32,130 nt of DNA from positions 1 to 32,130 of the forward strand of contig CATYUF010000016.1 of NCBI GenBank assembly GCA_958413095.1. The letters run 5' to 3'. The notes under the pieces were generated by a model that saw nothing but the letters and a program-made list of their open reading frames with translations, did no database searches and was not told the origin of the DNA. Origin of the DNA: an uncultured Clostridium sp. Its GTDB lineage: Bacteria; Bacillota; Clostridia; TANB77; CAG-508. Of this stretch, positions 8,235 to 17,258 are shown piece by piece. Position 1 is the first letter of the stretch, and each line of letters begins with the position of its first letter. The translations under genes were made by a program, and so were the position numbers.

Positions 8235-10565
8235 TTAATTATTTGGATTTCCTTTTTTCAAGTTAACTATTACAGCATCATCATTATCAAATAAGAATTT
8301 TGAATCTGTTGTATCAGTTTGAATAGGGTCAATTTCATTTCTTTCATCAGTAAAATCAAGATTTTTTATATCGAATTTTTTTCTTCTTACATCATTATCA
8401 TCTTCAGTAGCAGTAGTAACACCATCAGAATATTTACCAAAATCAAAGAATTTTATTTTCTGGCACTCTTTGTATTTAGCTTCTAGGTAATTAAATTTAC
8501 CAAGACCAACTAAAAATTTACCACCTAAATCTTTTACTTTATAAGCACATTTTTTATCTGTTATAGCTCCCTGCAATTTTCCAGAAGAGAAATAATCTAC
8601 AAATGCCCATTTTACATTTCCATGTTTTGAATCATATTCTCCTGTTTTAAAATCTATTGTATTTCCAAAAGTCCATTCTCTTTTCTTACCAAACTCAGAA
8701 GACCACCATTCAAGTTCTTCAATAACTCCATTTCCAGTGAATATTTTATTAGCACAGTTAGCTAAAAGAGTGTTTCTTTGACTAGATTTTTCAGGTGAGT
8801 CACTTAATTGTGCTAAATTTTGTGCTGAAATAACAGTTCCTACTTTATATTTTCTATACATTGTAAATATTGCTTCAGTAGCTTTACAAATAAAGTCTGG
8901 AAATTCATCTATATATAAGAAGTTTGGAACTCTAGTATTTTCTGTTCCCGGTCTTCTTAAAACAGCATTTTGCATTGAAATTAAGAAGAATAAGCCGAAT
9001 GCTTTATGAGCAAAAGCTCCTAAATCTCCTCGCCTTGTGCAAATAAATGTTATTTCACCATTTTTTAAGCAGTCATCAAAATTAATATTATTATGTCTGT
9101 TACATAAAATTGATTTTACTCCTGGAATTCTAAGAATATTGTCTAATTGAGCAACTGTTGGAGCAATATATTTTTCTGTTTGTTCTTTATTTGAAGAATT
9201 TTTGTAAAAATGTTTTCTGAAATATGCAAGTTGAACAGCATATTTTTCTTTTAGAACTTCATCATGTGCTAATATTTCACACATTTTTTCAATTAAATCA
9301 AAATTTGTAAACATTTTTAACATATCGTACATATTAGGCAATGAACCTTCGTTCATTCTAGGGTACATTTCTTTTAAAATTATAGCTAAGTTTTCAATTG
9401 CTTGTATAGAAAAATCTTCTCTAAATATTTCTTCTGATTCGTGAGAACTAACAAACATAGTTTTTAAAGTTGCTGATATTGTTAATGCTATTTTTGTTGG
9501 CTCATCATAAATAAATGGATTTAATCCAACTGAAGTTGAATTATTAGGGTCTACTATGTTATATTCAAAACCATAATTTTTACAAACATCTTGCATGTGT
9601 TGAATTAATTCATAATCAGGTGACATTACAGTTAGTCCTAAATTTTTATAAATATTACTTCCATTTTCTTTACCTAGAATAAGTTTTTTCATATAAGCAT
9701 TATAAACTTCTTCTTTCCCTTCAACAGGGCGTAACATATTTAACCTAAAGTTTTTGTTTAAGTAGTCGTTGTTATAAGGTTTATCTAGATAAGCAATTTT
9801 AGTTTTTAAAGCAGTTATTCCCATCTCTTTAGAAACTTCTCTAAAGAAGTATTTTCTTTCAATATCTCTAGATATAAGTGGTTCAAATACTAGAGAAGTT
9901 TTACCACTTCCAGAACCACCGCATACAAATAATGATTGATATCTAGAAGCTTCAGGAATTGTTATGTTTTTTCCTGTTTCATCATCTGAACATAAATAAA
10001 CCTCACAAGTGTAAGTTCCACGATTTTTAGTTTTATCAGATAAATCAATTCCACCATAATCCCAAATTGAACGAACTTGATCTAGACTATCATTTACTCC
10101 CATATATAATCCTTTGAATAATGGGAAAAATGTAGCTAATGGTAAAAATAATGAAATACTTATAAAAGCAGGTCTAACTACATCAGCAAAGTCAGTTATA
10201 ATTTCTACATAGTTTGGAACAGAGAGCATTAATAACCAAACTCCCATATTAAGCCACTGAGTAAACATTGAAATCGCTATTATATATAACCCAATTACAA
10301 AAATATAAAAAATAGTAACTTTTTTATTTTTTGAACTTGAAAATTCAGAAGCACCTGAAAATAAAAATGCAAAAATAGGACAGGCAAGTGCAAAAGTATA
10401 TTGAATAGGTCCCCAATATGAATAAGAAACTCCTGTAAATATCATTAATAGCATTTCAACTAATCTATCAACTACTAAATATATAGTAATTAAGGTTAAT
10501 ATATAGGTTGCAAAAGTATTTCTACTTGTATTTAATTTTTTCAAAAATTTATCTATTATTTTCAT
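8235..10565 (-). CDS. VirD4/TraG-type conjugation coupling protein (T4CP)
   Basis: A 776-residue ATPase that, in conjugation, links the DNA-relaxase complex to the type IV secretion channel. Several N-terminal membrane segments (first about 160 residues) are followed by the ATPase domain: Walker A GGSGSGKTS with Lys222, Walker B FLYIDEFPDF with Asp553-Glu554, and the conserved SAQNLAQL region. The frame is intact. The start at 10565 has GAAAGGA 8 bases upstream; an in-frame ATG at 10589 would overlap it. It is flanked by housekeeping-type genes and terminators, with no relaxase or other transfer gene adjacent. The only other transfer-related genes are broken ones 16-20 kb away. Either it is a relic of an element, or it serves a chromosomal secretion role. 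Confidence 0.9.
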   Translation of the reverse strand: MKIIDKFLKKLNTSRNTFATYILTLITIYLVVDRLVEMLLMIFTGVSYSYWGPIQYTFALACPIFAFLFSGASEFSSSKNKKVTIFYIFVIGLYIIAISMFTQWLNMGVWLLMLSVPNYVEIITDFADVVRPAFISISLFLPLATFFPLFKGLYMGVNDSLDQVRSIWDYGGIDLSDKTKNRGTYTCEVYLCSDDETGKNITIPEASRYQSLFVCGGSGSGKTSLVFEPLISRDIERKYFFREVSKEMGITALKTKIAYLDKPYNNDYLNKNFRLNMLRPVEGKEEVYNAYMKKLILGKENGSNIYKNLGLTVMSPDYELIQHMQDVCKNYGFEYNIVDPNNSTSVGLNPFIYDEPTKIALTISATLKTMFVSSHESEEIFREDFSIQAIENLAIILKEMYPRMNEGSLPNMYDMLKMFTNFDLIEKMCEILAHDEVLKEKYAVQLAYFRKHFYKNSSNKEQTEKYIAPTVAQLDNILRIPGVKSILCNRHNNINFDDCLKNGEITFICTRRGDLGAFAHKAFGLFFLISMQNAVLRRPGTENTRVPNFLYIDEFPDFICKATEAIFTMYRKYKVGTVISAQNLAQLSDSPEKSSQRNTLLANCANKIFTGNGVIEELEWWSSEFGKKREWTFGNTIDFKTGEYDSKHGNVKWAFVDYFSSGKLQGAITDKKCAYKVKDLGGKFLVGLGKFNYLEAKYKECQKIKFFDFGKYSDGVTTATEDDNDVRRKKFDIKNLDFTDERNEIDPIQTDTTDSKFLFDNDDAVIVNLKKGNPNN

Positions 10566-10773
10566 TAAAATTATCCTTTCAAAAAACAATTTTACACATA
10601 TATATTATCTTACAAAATAGCGAAAAAAACAAGTCTTTTAGGGAAATTTGTGATAAAAGTAGTGAAACTATATAGTATTTTAGAATTATAAAGAAATAAG
10701 ACTCTTAAAGATATATGTATAAAAAGAATAAAAGAGAATATAATAATACAAAAATTGGAAAGAGGTAATATGG

Positions 10774-11061
10774 ATGAATTATGGACAAGAATATTTAAAA
10801 GAGCAAGAAATAGTAACTAAGACAGAAATTCAAAAAGAAATTGAATTAATAAGAAATATTATATTAACAAAAGAAGAAATAAAAACTGCTAATACAAATT
10901 ATGAATTCGCAAATGATGATTTGATAGATTATTATATTTATCAAATTAAAGCAAATCAAGCAAAATTAAACTATTTAATAAAACTTGCAAAAACAAAAGG
11001 GCTCACGGTCGATATGATAGGAGAAATGAAATATTTAGAAGATAATGAAGAAGTAAGTTAG
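10774..11061 (+). CDS. DUF2508 (YaaL-like) protein
   Basis: A 95-residue, mostly helical, charged protein. The segment NDDLIDYYIYQIKANQAKLN and the following YLIKLAK match the pattern of DUF2508/YaaL proteins of Firmicutes, whose function is unknown. In Bacillus yaaL sits directly before bofA, and the same order is found here, which supports the call. The start has AGAGGT upstream. No relation to sporulation control is shown by the sequence beyond this pairing. Confidence 0.75.
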   Translation: MNYGQEYLKEQEIVTKTEIQKEIELIRNIILTKEEIKTANTNYEFANDDLIDYYIYQIKANQAKLNYLIKLAKTKGLTVDMIGEMKYLEDNEEVS

Positions 11062-11091
11062 AAAAGTAATATATGTCCTATTCCAAACATA

Positions 11092-11121
11092 AAAATGATA
11101 ATAAATATTGATTATCATTTT
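11092..11121 (+). terminator. Hairpin between the DUF2508 gene and bofA
   Basis: A perfect 11-bp stem, AAAATGATAAT (11092-11102) with ATTATCATTTT (11111-11121), loop of 8 bases. It ends directly before the bofA ribosome binding site (AGGGAGG), so it could be a weak terminator or modulate bofA translation. Confidence 0.45.
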
Positions 11122-11135
11122 ATAGGGAGGGATTT

Positions 11136-11396
11136 ATGAACTTTAATATATTAACATATTTAGCATGTATATGTTTTATATTTCTTTTTGGAAGGTTCTT
11201 TATAGTTCCAATAAAGAAAATACTTAAGTTGATTTTTAACTCTATTTTAGGTGGAGTTTGTATTTATATAATCAATTTAATAGGAAGTATATATAATTTT
11301 CATATAGGTTTAAATATTTTTACGAGTATAATAGTTGGATTATTAGGAATACCAGGTGCGGTATTGATAGTTATAATAAAGTTACTGATACAATGA
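11136..11396 (+). CDS. bofA: BofA-family membrane protein (pro-sigma-K processing inhibitor-like)
   Basis: An 86-residue hydrophobic protein with three membrane segments. The C-terminal half (IGLN, then IIVGLLGIPGAVLIVIIKLL) carries the conserved GxxGIPG motif of BofA. In Bacillus BofA holds SpoIVFB inactive until sigma-K is needed in the mother cell; family members also occur in species not known to sporulate. AGGGAGG lies 6 bases before the ATG. It follows the DUF2508 gene as in Bacillus. The stop codon lies within the first bases of the large terminator palindrome. Confidence 0.8.
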   Translation: MNFNILTYLACICFIFLFGRFFIVPIKKILKLIFNSILGGVCIYIINLIGSIYNFHIGLNIFTSIIVGLLGIPGAVLIVIIKLLIQ

Positions 11397-11455
11397 TTTT
11401 GTGATTTTGGGGTCGGAGTGATTTTTCACTCCGACCCCAAAATCACAAAATCATT
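11392..11455. terminator. Perfect 30-bp palindromic bidirectional terminator between bofA and glmS
   Basis: Arms at 11392-11421 and 11426-11455 are perfectly complementary over 30 bases around a TTTT loop. The inner stem is GC-rich (GGGGTCGGAGTGA) and the outer part A/T-rich. The bofA stop (TGA, 11394-11396) is inside the left arm and the glmS stop is 3 bases past the right arm, so it serves two converging genes. Confidence 0.9.
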
Positions 11456-11457
11456 TT

Positions 11458-13311
11458 TTATTCTACAGTTACTGATTTTGCTAGATTTCTAGGTTTATCA
11501 ACATCTAATCCTTTTTCTTTTGAAATATAATAAGAAAGTAGTTGTAAAGGAATGATAGACAATATTGGTGAAACAAAGCTATTAGTTTCAGGTATCTCAA
11601 TAACAAAATCAAACAAATCTTTATTTAATTTTTGATTAGTGATAACTAATGTTTTTGCTCCACGAGTAATTACTTCTTGAAGATTGCTAATAGATTTTTC
11701 AACTAAATTAGAATCTGTTAATATTCCAATAACAGTAATTCCATTTTCAATTAAAGCAATAGGCCCATGTTTTAATTCTCCAGCTGGATAGCTTTCAGAG
11801 TGTATATAAGAAATTTCTTTTAATTTCAAACAACCTTCTCTGGCAACTGTTTCGTCAATACCTCTTCCTAAGAAGAATATGTCTTTTTCTTGGAATATAG
11901 TTTTGGCAATTTTTTTAATGCTTTCAGAAACTGATAAAGTTTCTTCAACTTTTTTTGGCAATTCTAAGATTTCTTTCTTTAAATCACTTAAATTTTTGTT
12001 TTCAATTTCTAAGATTTCAGCAAAGTAAATTGCAAGAATTACTAATAATATTACTTGAGAAGTATATGCTTTAGTTGAAGCAACAGCTATTTCTGGACCA
12101 GCATGTGTATATAAAGAGTAGTCTGCTTCTCTAGTTATTGAACTTCCTATAACATTAGAAATAGCAATAGTTTTTGCTCCTTTTTCTTTAGATAATTTTA
12201 AAGCAGCAATAGTATCAGCAGTTTCACCTGATTGTGAAATAAAAATACATAATGTTGTACTATCTATTAATGGTTCTCTATATCTAAATTCAGAAGCAAT
12301 ATCAACTTCAGTATTTATTTTGCATAATTTTTCTATAGCATTTTTGGCAACTAATCCAGCATGCATTGCGGTTCCACAAGCTACTATATATATTTTATTT
12401 ATACTACTTAAATATTCTTTTGAGAAATTTAATTCTTCAAATTCACATTTAGAGTTTTCACTAAATTTTGAGCCAATAGTTTCTCTAATTGATGTAGGTT
12501 GCTCATAAATTTCTTTTAACATAAAATCGTCAAATCCATTTTTTTCGCTACTTGTAGCATCCCATTCAATAGTTTTTTGTTTTTTATCTATTGGATTTAA
12601 ATTTTTATCATAAAATTCAATATTATCTCTTGAAAGTAGTGCAAATTCATAATCATTTAATAAATAGAAATTTCTAGTAAAAGATAATATAGCAGGAATA
12701 TCAGAAGAAATATAATTTTCTCCATCTCCTTTTCCTATTACTAAAGGACTATCTTTTCTAACTACAATCATATTATCTGGGAAGTCTTTACATATGATTT
12801 CTAGTGCAAAACTTCCTTTTAAATTTGAACAAGCATTTTTTACAGCTGTTAAAAATTTTTGAATATCATTATTTTCTAATTTATTGTTATTTTGTTTATT
12901 ATAATAATAATCAATTAAATTTGGTATTATTTCAGTATCTGTTTCTGAAATAAATTTATAACCATTATCAGTTAAAAATTTTCTTAGAGCATTGTAATTT
13001 TCAACAATTCCATTGTGCACAACACTAAAAGTTTTTGAATTATCTTGATGAGGGTGAGCATTTTCTTTTGATGGCTTTCCATGAGTTGCCCATCTAGTAT
13101 GAGCTATACCAATAGTTCCCTCTAATTTATCAATACCATCTAAATCATATAAATTTTTTACTCTTCCTTTATTTTTCATAATTGATAGACCGTCAGATTC
13201 AATAGTTGAAATACCAGCTGAATCATAACCTCTATATTCTAATCTAATAAGTCCATTAATTAAGATTGGACTAGCTTTTTGTTTTCCTATATAACCTACA
13301 ATTCCACACAT
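11458..13311 (-). CDS. glmS: Glutamine-fructose-6-phosphate aminotransferase (isomerizing)
   Basis: Makes glucosamine-6-phosphate from fructose-6-phosphate and glutamine, the first step to UDP-GlcNAc and the cell wall. The 617-residue protein has the N-terminal glutaminase domain with Cys1 exposed after Met removal (MCGIVGYIG), and GIAHTRWATHGKPS and AHPH motifs. Two SIS sugar-isomerase domains follow (CGTAMHAG, FISQSGETADT, LKHGPIALI). It ends DKPRNLAKSVTVE, as GlmS does. AGGAGG precedes the ATG by 6 bases. Its leader holds the glmS ribozyme, so the message is cut when glucosamine-6-phosphate accumulates. Confidence 0.98.
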   Translation of the reverse strand: MCGIVGYIGKQKASPILINGLIRLEYRGYDSAGISTIESDGLSIMKNKGRVKNLYDLDGIDKLEGTIGIAHTRWATHGKPSKENAHPHQDNSKTFSVVHNGIVENYNALRKFLTDNGYKFISETDTEIIPNLIDYYYNKQNNNKLENNDIQKFLTAVKNACSNLKGSFALEIICKDFPDNMIVVRKDSPLVIGKGDGENYISSDIPAILSFTRNFYLLNDYEFALLSRDNIEFYDKNLNPIDKKQKTIEWDATSSEKNGFDDFMLKEIYEQPTSIRETIGSKFSENSKCEFEELNFSKEYLSSINKIYIVACGTAMHAGLVAKNAIEKLCKINTEVDIASEFRYREPLIDSTTLCIFISQSGETADTIAALKLSKEKGAKTIAISNVIGSSITREADYSLYTHAGPEIAVASTKAYTSQVILLVILAIYFAEILEIENKNLSDLKKEILELPKKVEETLSVSESIKKIAKTIFQEKDIFFLGRGIDETVAREGCLKLKEISYIHSESYPAGELKHGPIALIENGITVIGILTDSNLVEKSISNLQEVITRGAKTLVITNQKLNKDLFDFVIEIPETNSFVSPILSIIPLQLLSYYISKEKGLDVDKPRNLAKSVTVE

Positions 13312-13340
13312 AATAAACCTCCTAAATATTTTGGAATTAA

Positions 13341-13498
13341 GGCATGCAAATAAAACTTATATGTATTATTTTTTGTTACTGTATTACTACAATTTTTTGT
13401 ATAATACTAATGACTATAAGTTGAGCCATCAAAGCATCCGCCGAAAATTCGATAACTTTGAACCTCGTCAACACTAGAAGAACTTGTGTCCAGGCGCT
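13341..13498 (-). ncRNA. glmS ribozyme (glucosamine-6-phosphate-activated)
   Basis: Reading the reverse strand, the core elements appear in order: the cleavage site before GCGCC (between 13498 and 13497), the P1 stem (GGACAC with GTGTT), GACGAGG, TATCGAA, TTCGGCGGATGC, then CTTTGA pairing back with TCAAAG (P2.1). The outer stem AACTTATA/TATAAGTT (right-hand strand at 13354-13361) encloses a hairpin GTATTA...TAATAC, corresponding to P3 and P4. The 3' boundary is approximate. It lies 29 bases before the glmS start. Ligand-driven self-cleavage is known for the family. Confidence 0.93.
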
Positions 13499-13561
13499 AA
13501 TTATATATTAAAACTCCTTTCTAATTTAATGTAATTTGCATGGCTTTAATATTACTGTATT

Positions 13562-13590
13562 ATATTACAATAAAATATAAAATTGAGCAA
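13562..13590 (-). promoter_or_regulatory. Candidate glmS promoter
   Basis: On the reverse strand TTGCTC (13585-13590) and TAATAT (13562-13567) are 17 bases apart, about 65 bases before the ribozyme cleavage site. An overlapping TATAAT lies 3 bases further on. Confidence 0.45.
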
Positions 13591-13689
13591 GTACATTATA
13601 AAAATATATTAAAAAAATTTTGTGAAATATAAAAGTTAAGTCGAAAAATTTAAACAGTTATTTTATTAAATGTAATTCACACAAACAAT

Positions 13690-13718
13690 TTGACATAATA
13701 TTTTAATTATATTATAAT
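13690..13718 (+). promoter_or_regulatory. Consensus sigma-A promoter for the DUF1385-like gene
   Basis: A perfect TTGACA (13690-13695) and a perfect TATAAT (13713-13718) with a 17-base spacer, 33 bases before the start codon. Confidence 0.8.
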
Positions 13719-13751
13719 ATTTTTTATAAAAATATTAGGAGGTTCAAGATA

Positions 13752-14798
13752 ATGCAAAAAAAAGAAAAAAAAGTTATTAATCATGCAGAGTCAACAAGTA
13801 GACGGATAATAGCATATTCAAATAATGAAGCAGACGATTATCATTTGGTGGCTGAGAATAAAACAGGGAGGATAAAAATATTTTTAGAAAAGGAAAATGC
13901 ACGGTATAATCAAAGAATAACTGAAGATTTTTTAAAAGGTAATGTAAAAGAAATAATAAAAACTACTTTATATTTTTTAGTATGTAATTATATATATATA
14001 TTATGGCTATCAATTAATAGTATAATATTAAAGTACTTAATGATGGAAGATATATTAATAATTATATTGTTAAATACATATTGGAGTTTATTATTTTCGT
14101 TGATAATGATAAATAATAAATATAGAATACAATTTATAAGTTTATTAATATTAACGATGATTATTGAAAATGTTTTTGAAGAGAATGTTTATAATTTCAT
14201 ATATAATATGGTAGGAAAAATTGAAATTTGTTTAGTTATAATTTTTATAGCTATTTTATTTATGCTGTTTTTTGAATATATAAAAGCTTTTAGATATGAA
14301 AAAAATAGAAAAGCAGAAAGAAGTAAGCATTCAGCAGAACATATGATGTGTAACTATATTGAAAAATATCAAACATATCCCAAAAGTATAAAAGAATTAA
14401 GAAAAGTGAGTAGATTTACTTTAGAATGTGGAGGATTATATGGTGATTTTATATTAGAAGAAGATATGACATTACTTATTTCAAATATACTTATAATGAT
14501 AATTTCAGTAGATATTATAAATAGAACTCAGTTTATAGATAAATTTATGATATATACTATTCAAGGATTATTATTTTCAATTATATTTTTAACATTAATT
14601 TTTTGGGCAATGTGTTTGGGGAGAGAAGTATTGAAATATTTGATATATAGTATTTTAATAACATTTTCACAAGTTATAAACACACTTCCAAAAAGAAAAA
14701 TAAAGTACAAAGACCTGAAAATGGCACAAATGTTATCTAAAAAATTTTTTGAATGGCAATATCCAGACGATATTGAACCAAAACAAAAAACTAATTAG
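13752..14798 (+). CDS. Divergent YqhQ/DUF1385-like membrane protein
   Basis: A 348-residue membrane protein with a soluble N-terminus of about 65 residues and several membrane segments (about 68-90, 99-120, 126-142, 158-178, then 235-255 and 265-295). Between the two membrane blocks is KHSAEHMMCNYIEKY, then SIKELRKVSRFTLECG (residues 192-227). This matches the DUF1385 signature (HGAEH...E...V...SR...CG) at His193, Glu196, His197 and Cys226. The rest has drifted, so it may be a separate branch; metal binding by the His/Glu/Cys set is a guess. AGGAGG and a consensus promoter precede it, and it is probably expressed alone. The function of DUF1385 is unknown to me. Confidence 0.65.
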   Translation: MQKKEKKVINHAESTSRRIIAYSNNEADDYHLVAENKTGRIKIFLEKENARYNQRITEDFLKGNVKEIIKTTLYFLVCNYIYILWLSINSIILKYLMMEDILIIILLNTYWSLLFSLIMINNKYRIQFISLLILTMIIENVFEENVYNFIYNMVGKIEICLVIIFIAILFMLFFEYIKAFRYEKNRKAERSKHSAEHMMCNYIEKYQTYPKSIKELRKVSRFTLECGGLYGDFILEEDMTLLISNILIMIISVDIINRTQFIDKFMIYTIQGLLFSIIFLTLIFWAMCLGREVLKYLIYSILITFSQVINTLPKRKIKYKDLKMAQMLSKKFFEWQYPDDIEPKQKTN

Positions 14799-14930
14799 TA
14801 GATAAAAACTGACCAAGTTAGATGTATTAAATTCTTATAAGTATTCATATATGAGGATTAAGATTACATTTGATATTGGTTAGTTTTTTATTTATATAGC
14901 ACTTTTAAAGTTCAAAAATCAAAATTGCAT

Positions 14931-14959
14931 TTGACATAAAATACGGTATTTAGTATAAT
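14931..14959 (+). promoter_or_regulatory. Consensus promoter for uvrC
   Basis: A perfect TTGACA (14931-14936) and a perfect TATAAT (14954-14959) with a 17-base spacer, 33 bases before the uvrC start. No LexA-type box was seen around it. Confidence 0.8.
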
Positions 14960-14992
14960 GAATTGAATAATAAATAATGAAGAGGAATTAAA

Positions 14993-16789
14993 ATGTTCAA
15001 TATAGAAGAAGAACTAAAAAAATTGCCATCAAAACCTGGCGTATATGTTATGAGAGATAAAGATGATAACATAATATATGTTGGAAAAGCAGTGTCATTA
15101 AGAAATAGAGTAAGACAGTATTTCAGAAAAAACAATAAAACTGCAAGAATAGAAAAAATGGTAAGTCTGATAGACCATTTTGAATATATAGTTGTTGACA
15201 ATGAAGCAGAAGCGCTTATATTAGAATGTAATTTAATTAAGAAAAATAGACCTAAATTTAATGTGCTATTGAAAGATGACAAAACATATCCATATATAAA
15301 AATAGACATAAAATCAGACTATCCGGGAGTATATTATACAAGAAGAATAATAAATGATGGTTCAAAGTACTTTGGACCATATGCAAATCCAGGAGCAGCA
15401 AAAGAGATGCTAGATTTTATAAAAGAAAGATATAAAATACATCAATGTAAAGTACTAAAAGACAGAACAAGACCATGTTTAAACTATCATATAAATCGTT
15501 GCTTAGCTCCATGTATGGGAAATGTTGACAAAGAAGAGTATAGGAATCAAATAAATGAAATAATAGATTTACTTGAAGGAAAGACAAGTAAAATTATAAA
15601 AGAAATACAAGAACAAATGAAAACAGCAGCAGAAAAAATGGATTATGAAAAAGCAGCATATTTACGAGATAAAATTCAAGCAATAGAAAGAGTATCAACA
15701 AAGCAAAAAGTATCAAATATTTCAGAAAATAATATAGATGTAATAGGACTAGCAAAAACAGAATTAGAACTATGTATAGAAATATTTTTTGTTAGAGGAA
15801 GTAAAATGATAGGTAGAGAACATTACTTCTATAAAGATTTAAAAGATATGGAAGATAAGGAAATATTATCAGGATTTATAAAGCAATATTATTTTGATAA
15901 TCCCAATATCCCAAACAAAATAATGATAAAAGAAGAAATAGAAGATAAAGAAGCAATTGAACAATGGTTATCAACAGAATTAGGAAAAAAAGTGGAAATA
16001 AAAACTCCTAAAAAGGGCGAAAAACTAAGATTTGTTGAAATGGCAGAAAATAATGCAAAAGTTACATTACAAAATAAAGAAAAAGATAAAAGTGAAATAT
16101 TAATAGAATTAAAAAATGTATTAAACTTAGATAAACTTCCAAGAAAAATAGAAACATATGATATATCAAATATATCAGGAGAGTATATGGTAGCAGCAAT
16201 GTGTGTAATGCAAGATGGAGTAATCAAGAAAAATTTATCAAGAAGATTTAAAATAAAAACAGTTTATGGACAAGATGACCCTAAATGTATGGAAGAGGTT
16301 ATAACAAGACGAATTAAACATTCTATTGAAGATGCAAATGGGGGATTTGGAACATTGCCAGATGTAATATTTGCAGATGGAGGAATAACACAAATAAAAG
16401 CTACAAAAAGAGCAATAGAAAAATATAGAAATGATGGAGTAAATATAGCAGTATATGGAATGGTAAAAAATGATAAACATCAAACAAGAGCTTTAATGAA
16501 TGAAAATAGGGAAGAACTAGAAATATCAGAAACTTTAATGAATTTAATTACAAGATTTCAAGATACAGTTCATGATACTGCAATAACATATCATAGAAAA
16601 CTAAGAGATAAAGCCACGACAAAATCTGAATTAGATGATATTGCAGGAATTGGAGAAAAAAGAAAAAGAGAGTTATTAAAGAAATTTGGAAGTGTATCAA
16701 AGATTAAGGAAGCGACTGTTCAGGAGTTAATGAATGTAAATGGAATAACAAAAAAGATTGCTGAAAATATAAAAAATTTAAGTAAATAG
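14993..16789 (+). CDS. uvrC: Excinuclease ABC subunit C
   Basis: Makes both incisions around bulky DNA damage in nucleotide excision repair with UvrA and UvrB. The 598-residue protein has the full domain order: GIY-YIG nuclease (LPSKPGVYVMRDK, IYVGKAVSLRNRVRQYF) at about 13-92, a UVR motif around 205-235 that binds UvrB, the RNase H-like endonuclease core (ETYDISNISGEYMVAAM, FADGG, HDTAITYHRKLR), and C-terminal tandem helix-hairpin-helix (IAGIGEKRKRELLKKFGS, VNGITKKIAENI). Start supported by GAAGAGGA upstream. It stands alone between a consensus promoter and a strong terminator. Confidence 0.98.
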   Translation: MFNIEEELKKLPSKPGVYVMRDKDDNIIYVGKAVSLRNRVRQYFRKNNKTARIEKMVSLIDHFEYIVVDNEAEALILECNLIKKNRPKFNVLLKDDKTYPYIKIDIKSDYPGVYYTRRIINDGSKYFGPYANPGAAKEMLDFIKERYKIHQCKVLKDRTRPCLNYHINRCLAPCMGNVDKEEYRNQINEIIDLLEGKTSKIIKEIQEQMKTAAEKMDYEKAAYLRDKIQAIERVSTKQKVSNISENNIDVIGLAKTELELCIEIFFVRGSKMIGREHYFYKDLKDMEDKEILSGFIKQYYFDNPNIPNKIMIKEEIEDKEAIEQWLSTELGKKVEIKTPKKGEKLRFVEMAENNAKVTLQNKEKDKSEILIELKNVLNLDKLPRKIETYDISNISGEYMVAAMCVMQDGVIKKNLSRRFKIKTVYGQDDPKCMEEVITRRIKHSIEDANGGFGTLPDVIFADGGITQIKATKRAIEKYRNDGVNIAVYGMVKNDKHQTRALMNENREELEISETLMNLITRFQDTVHDTAITYHRKLRDKATTKSELDDIAGIGEKRKRELLKKFGSVSKIKEATVQELMNVNGITKKIAENIKNLSK

Positions 16790-16847
16790 TTTGCTAATAA
16801 ATAATTATAAAATATATGAAATTAATAAAATTTTTAATGGAAATAAG

Positions 16848-16889
16848 AAAAAGAAAATCTAGTCATTTGTGCAACTAGATTTTCTTTTT
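16848..16889. terminator. Strong terminator after uvrC (also serves the facing small gene)
   Basis: A perfect 16-bp stem (16848-16863 with 16874-16889), loop of 10 bases, T-run on the right and A-run on the left, placed between two converging genes. Confidence 0.88.
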
Positions 16890-16910
16890 ACATGTAAAAT
16901 CCTTTAAAGA

Positions 16911-17084
16911 TTATTTGGATTCTTGGCAGGATTTTTGAGTATTCCATATGGCTCTGTATACAGAACTAGCGGGAATAATCTTGTTATTCTTTTGACTACA
17001 AATTTTCTTGAGTAAAGTATAAATTATACACAATCCAGAACAAATAGCCAAAATAGATACTGCTACTACTACTTTTTTGTTCAT
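16911..17084 (-). CDS. 57-residue single-pass membrane protein
   Basis: Starts MNKKVVVAVSILAICSGLCI, a short basic head and one membrane helix (about 4-24), followed by a polar tail with two further Cys. A full AAGGAGGT lies 5-12 bases before the ATG, which is why I regard this short frame as real. It faces uvrC and diverges from the next gene. No family recognised. The N-terminus could be read as a signal peptide, with no clear lipobox. Confidence 0.6.
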   Translation of the reverse strand: MNKKVVVAVSILAICSGLCIIYTLLKKICSQKNNKIIPASSVYRAIWNTQKSCQESK

Positions 17085-17189
17085 GATGTACCTCCTTGCT
17101 GATAAAAGTATAAAAGAATATTCTTTGTGACCTTAAGAGTATATCATTTAATTTAAAAAAAATCAATTAAAATGTAGATATACATAAAG

Positions 17190-17218
17190 TTGCCAAAATA
17201 TAAATAATATAGTATAAT
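17190..17218 (+). promoter_or_regulatory. Promoter for the 83-residue membrane protein
   Basis: TTGCCA (17190-17195) and a perfect TATAAT (17213-17218) with a 17-base spacer. Confidence 0.65.
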
Positions 17219-17258
17219 TATAAAGTAAATGGCAAAAGCTCAAATAGGAGGTAATAGC

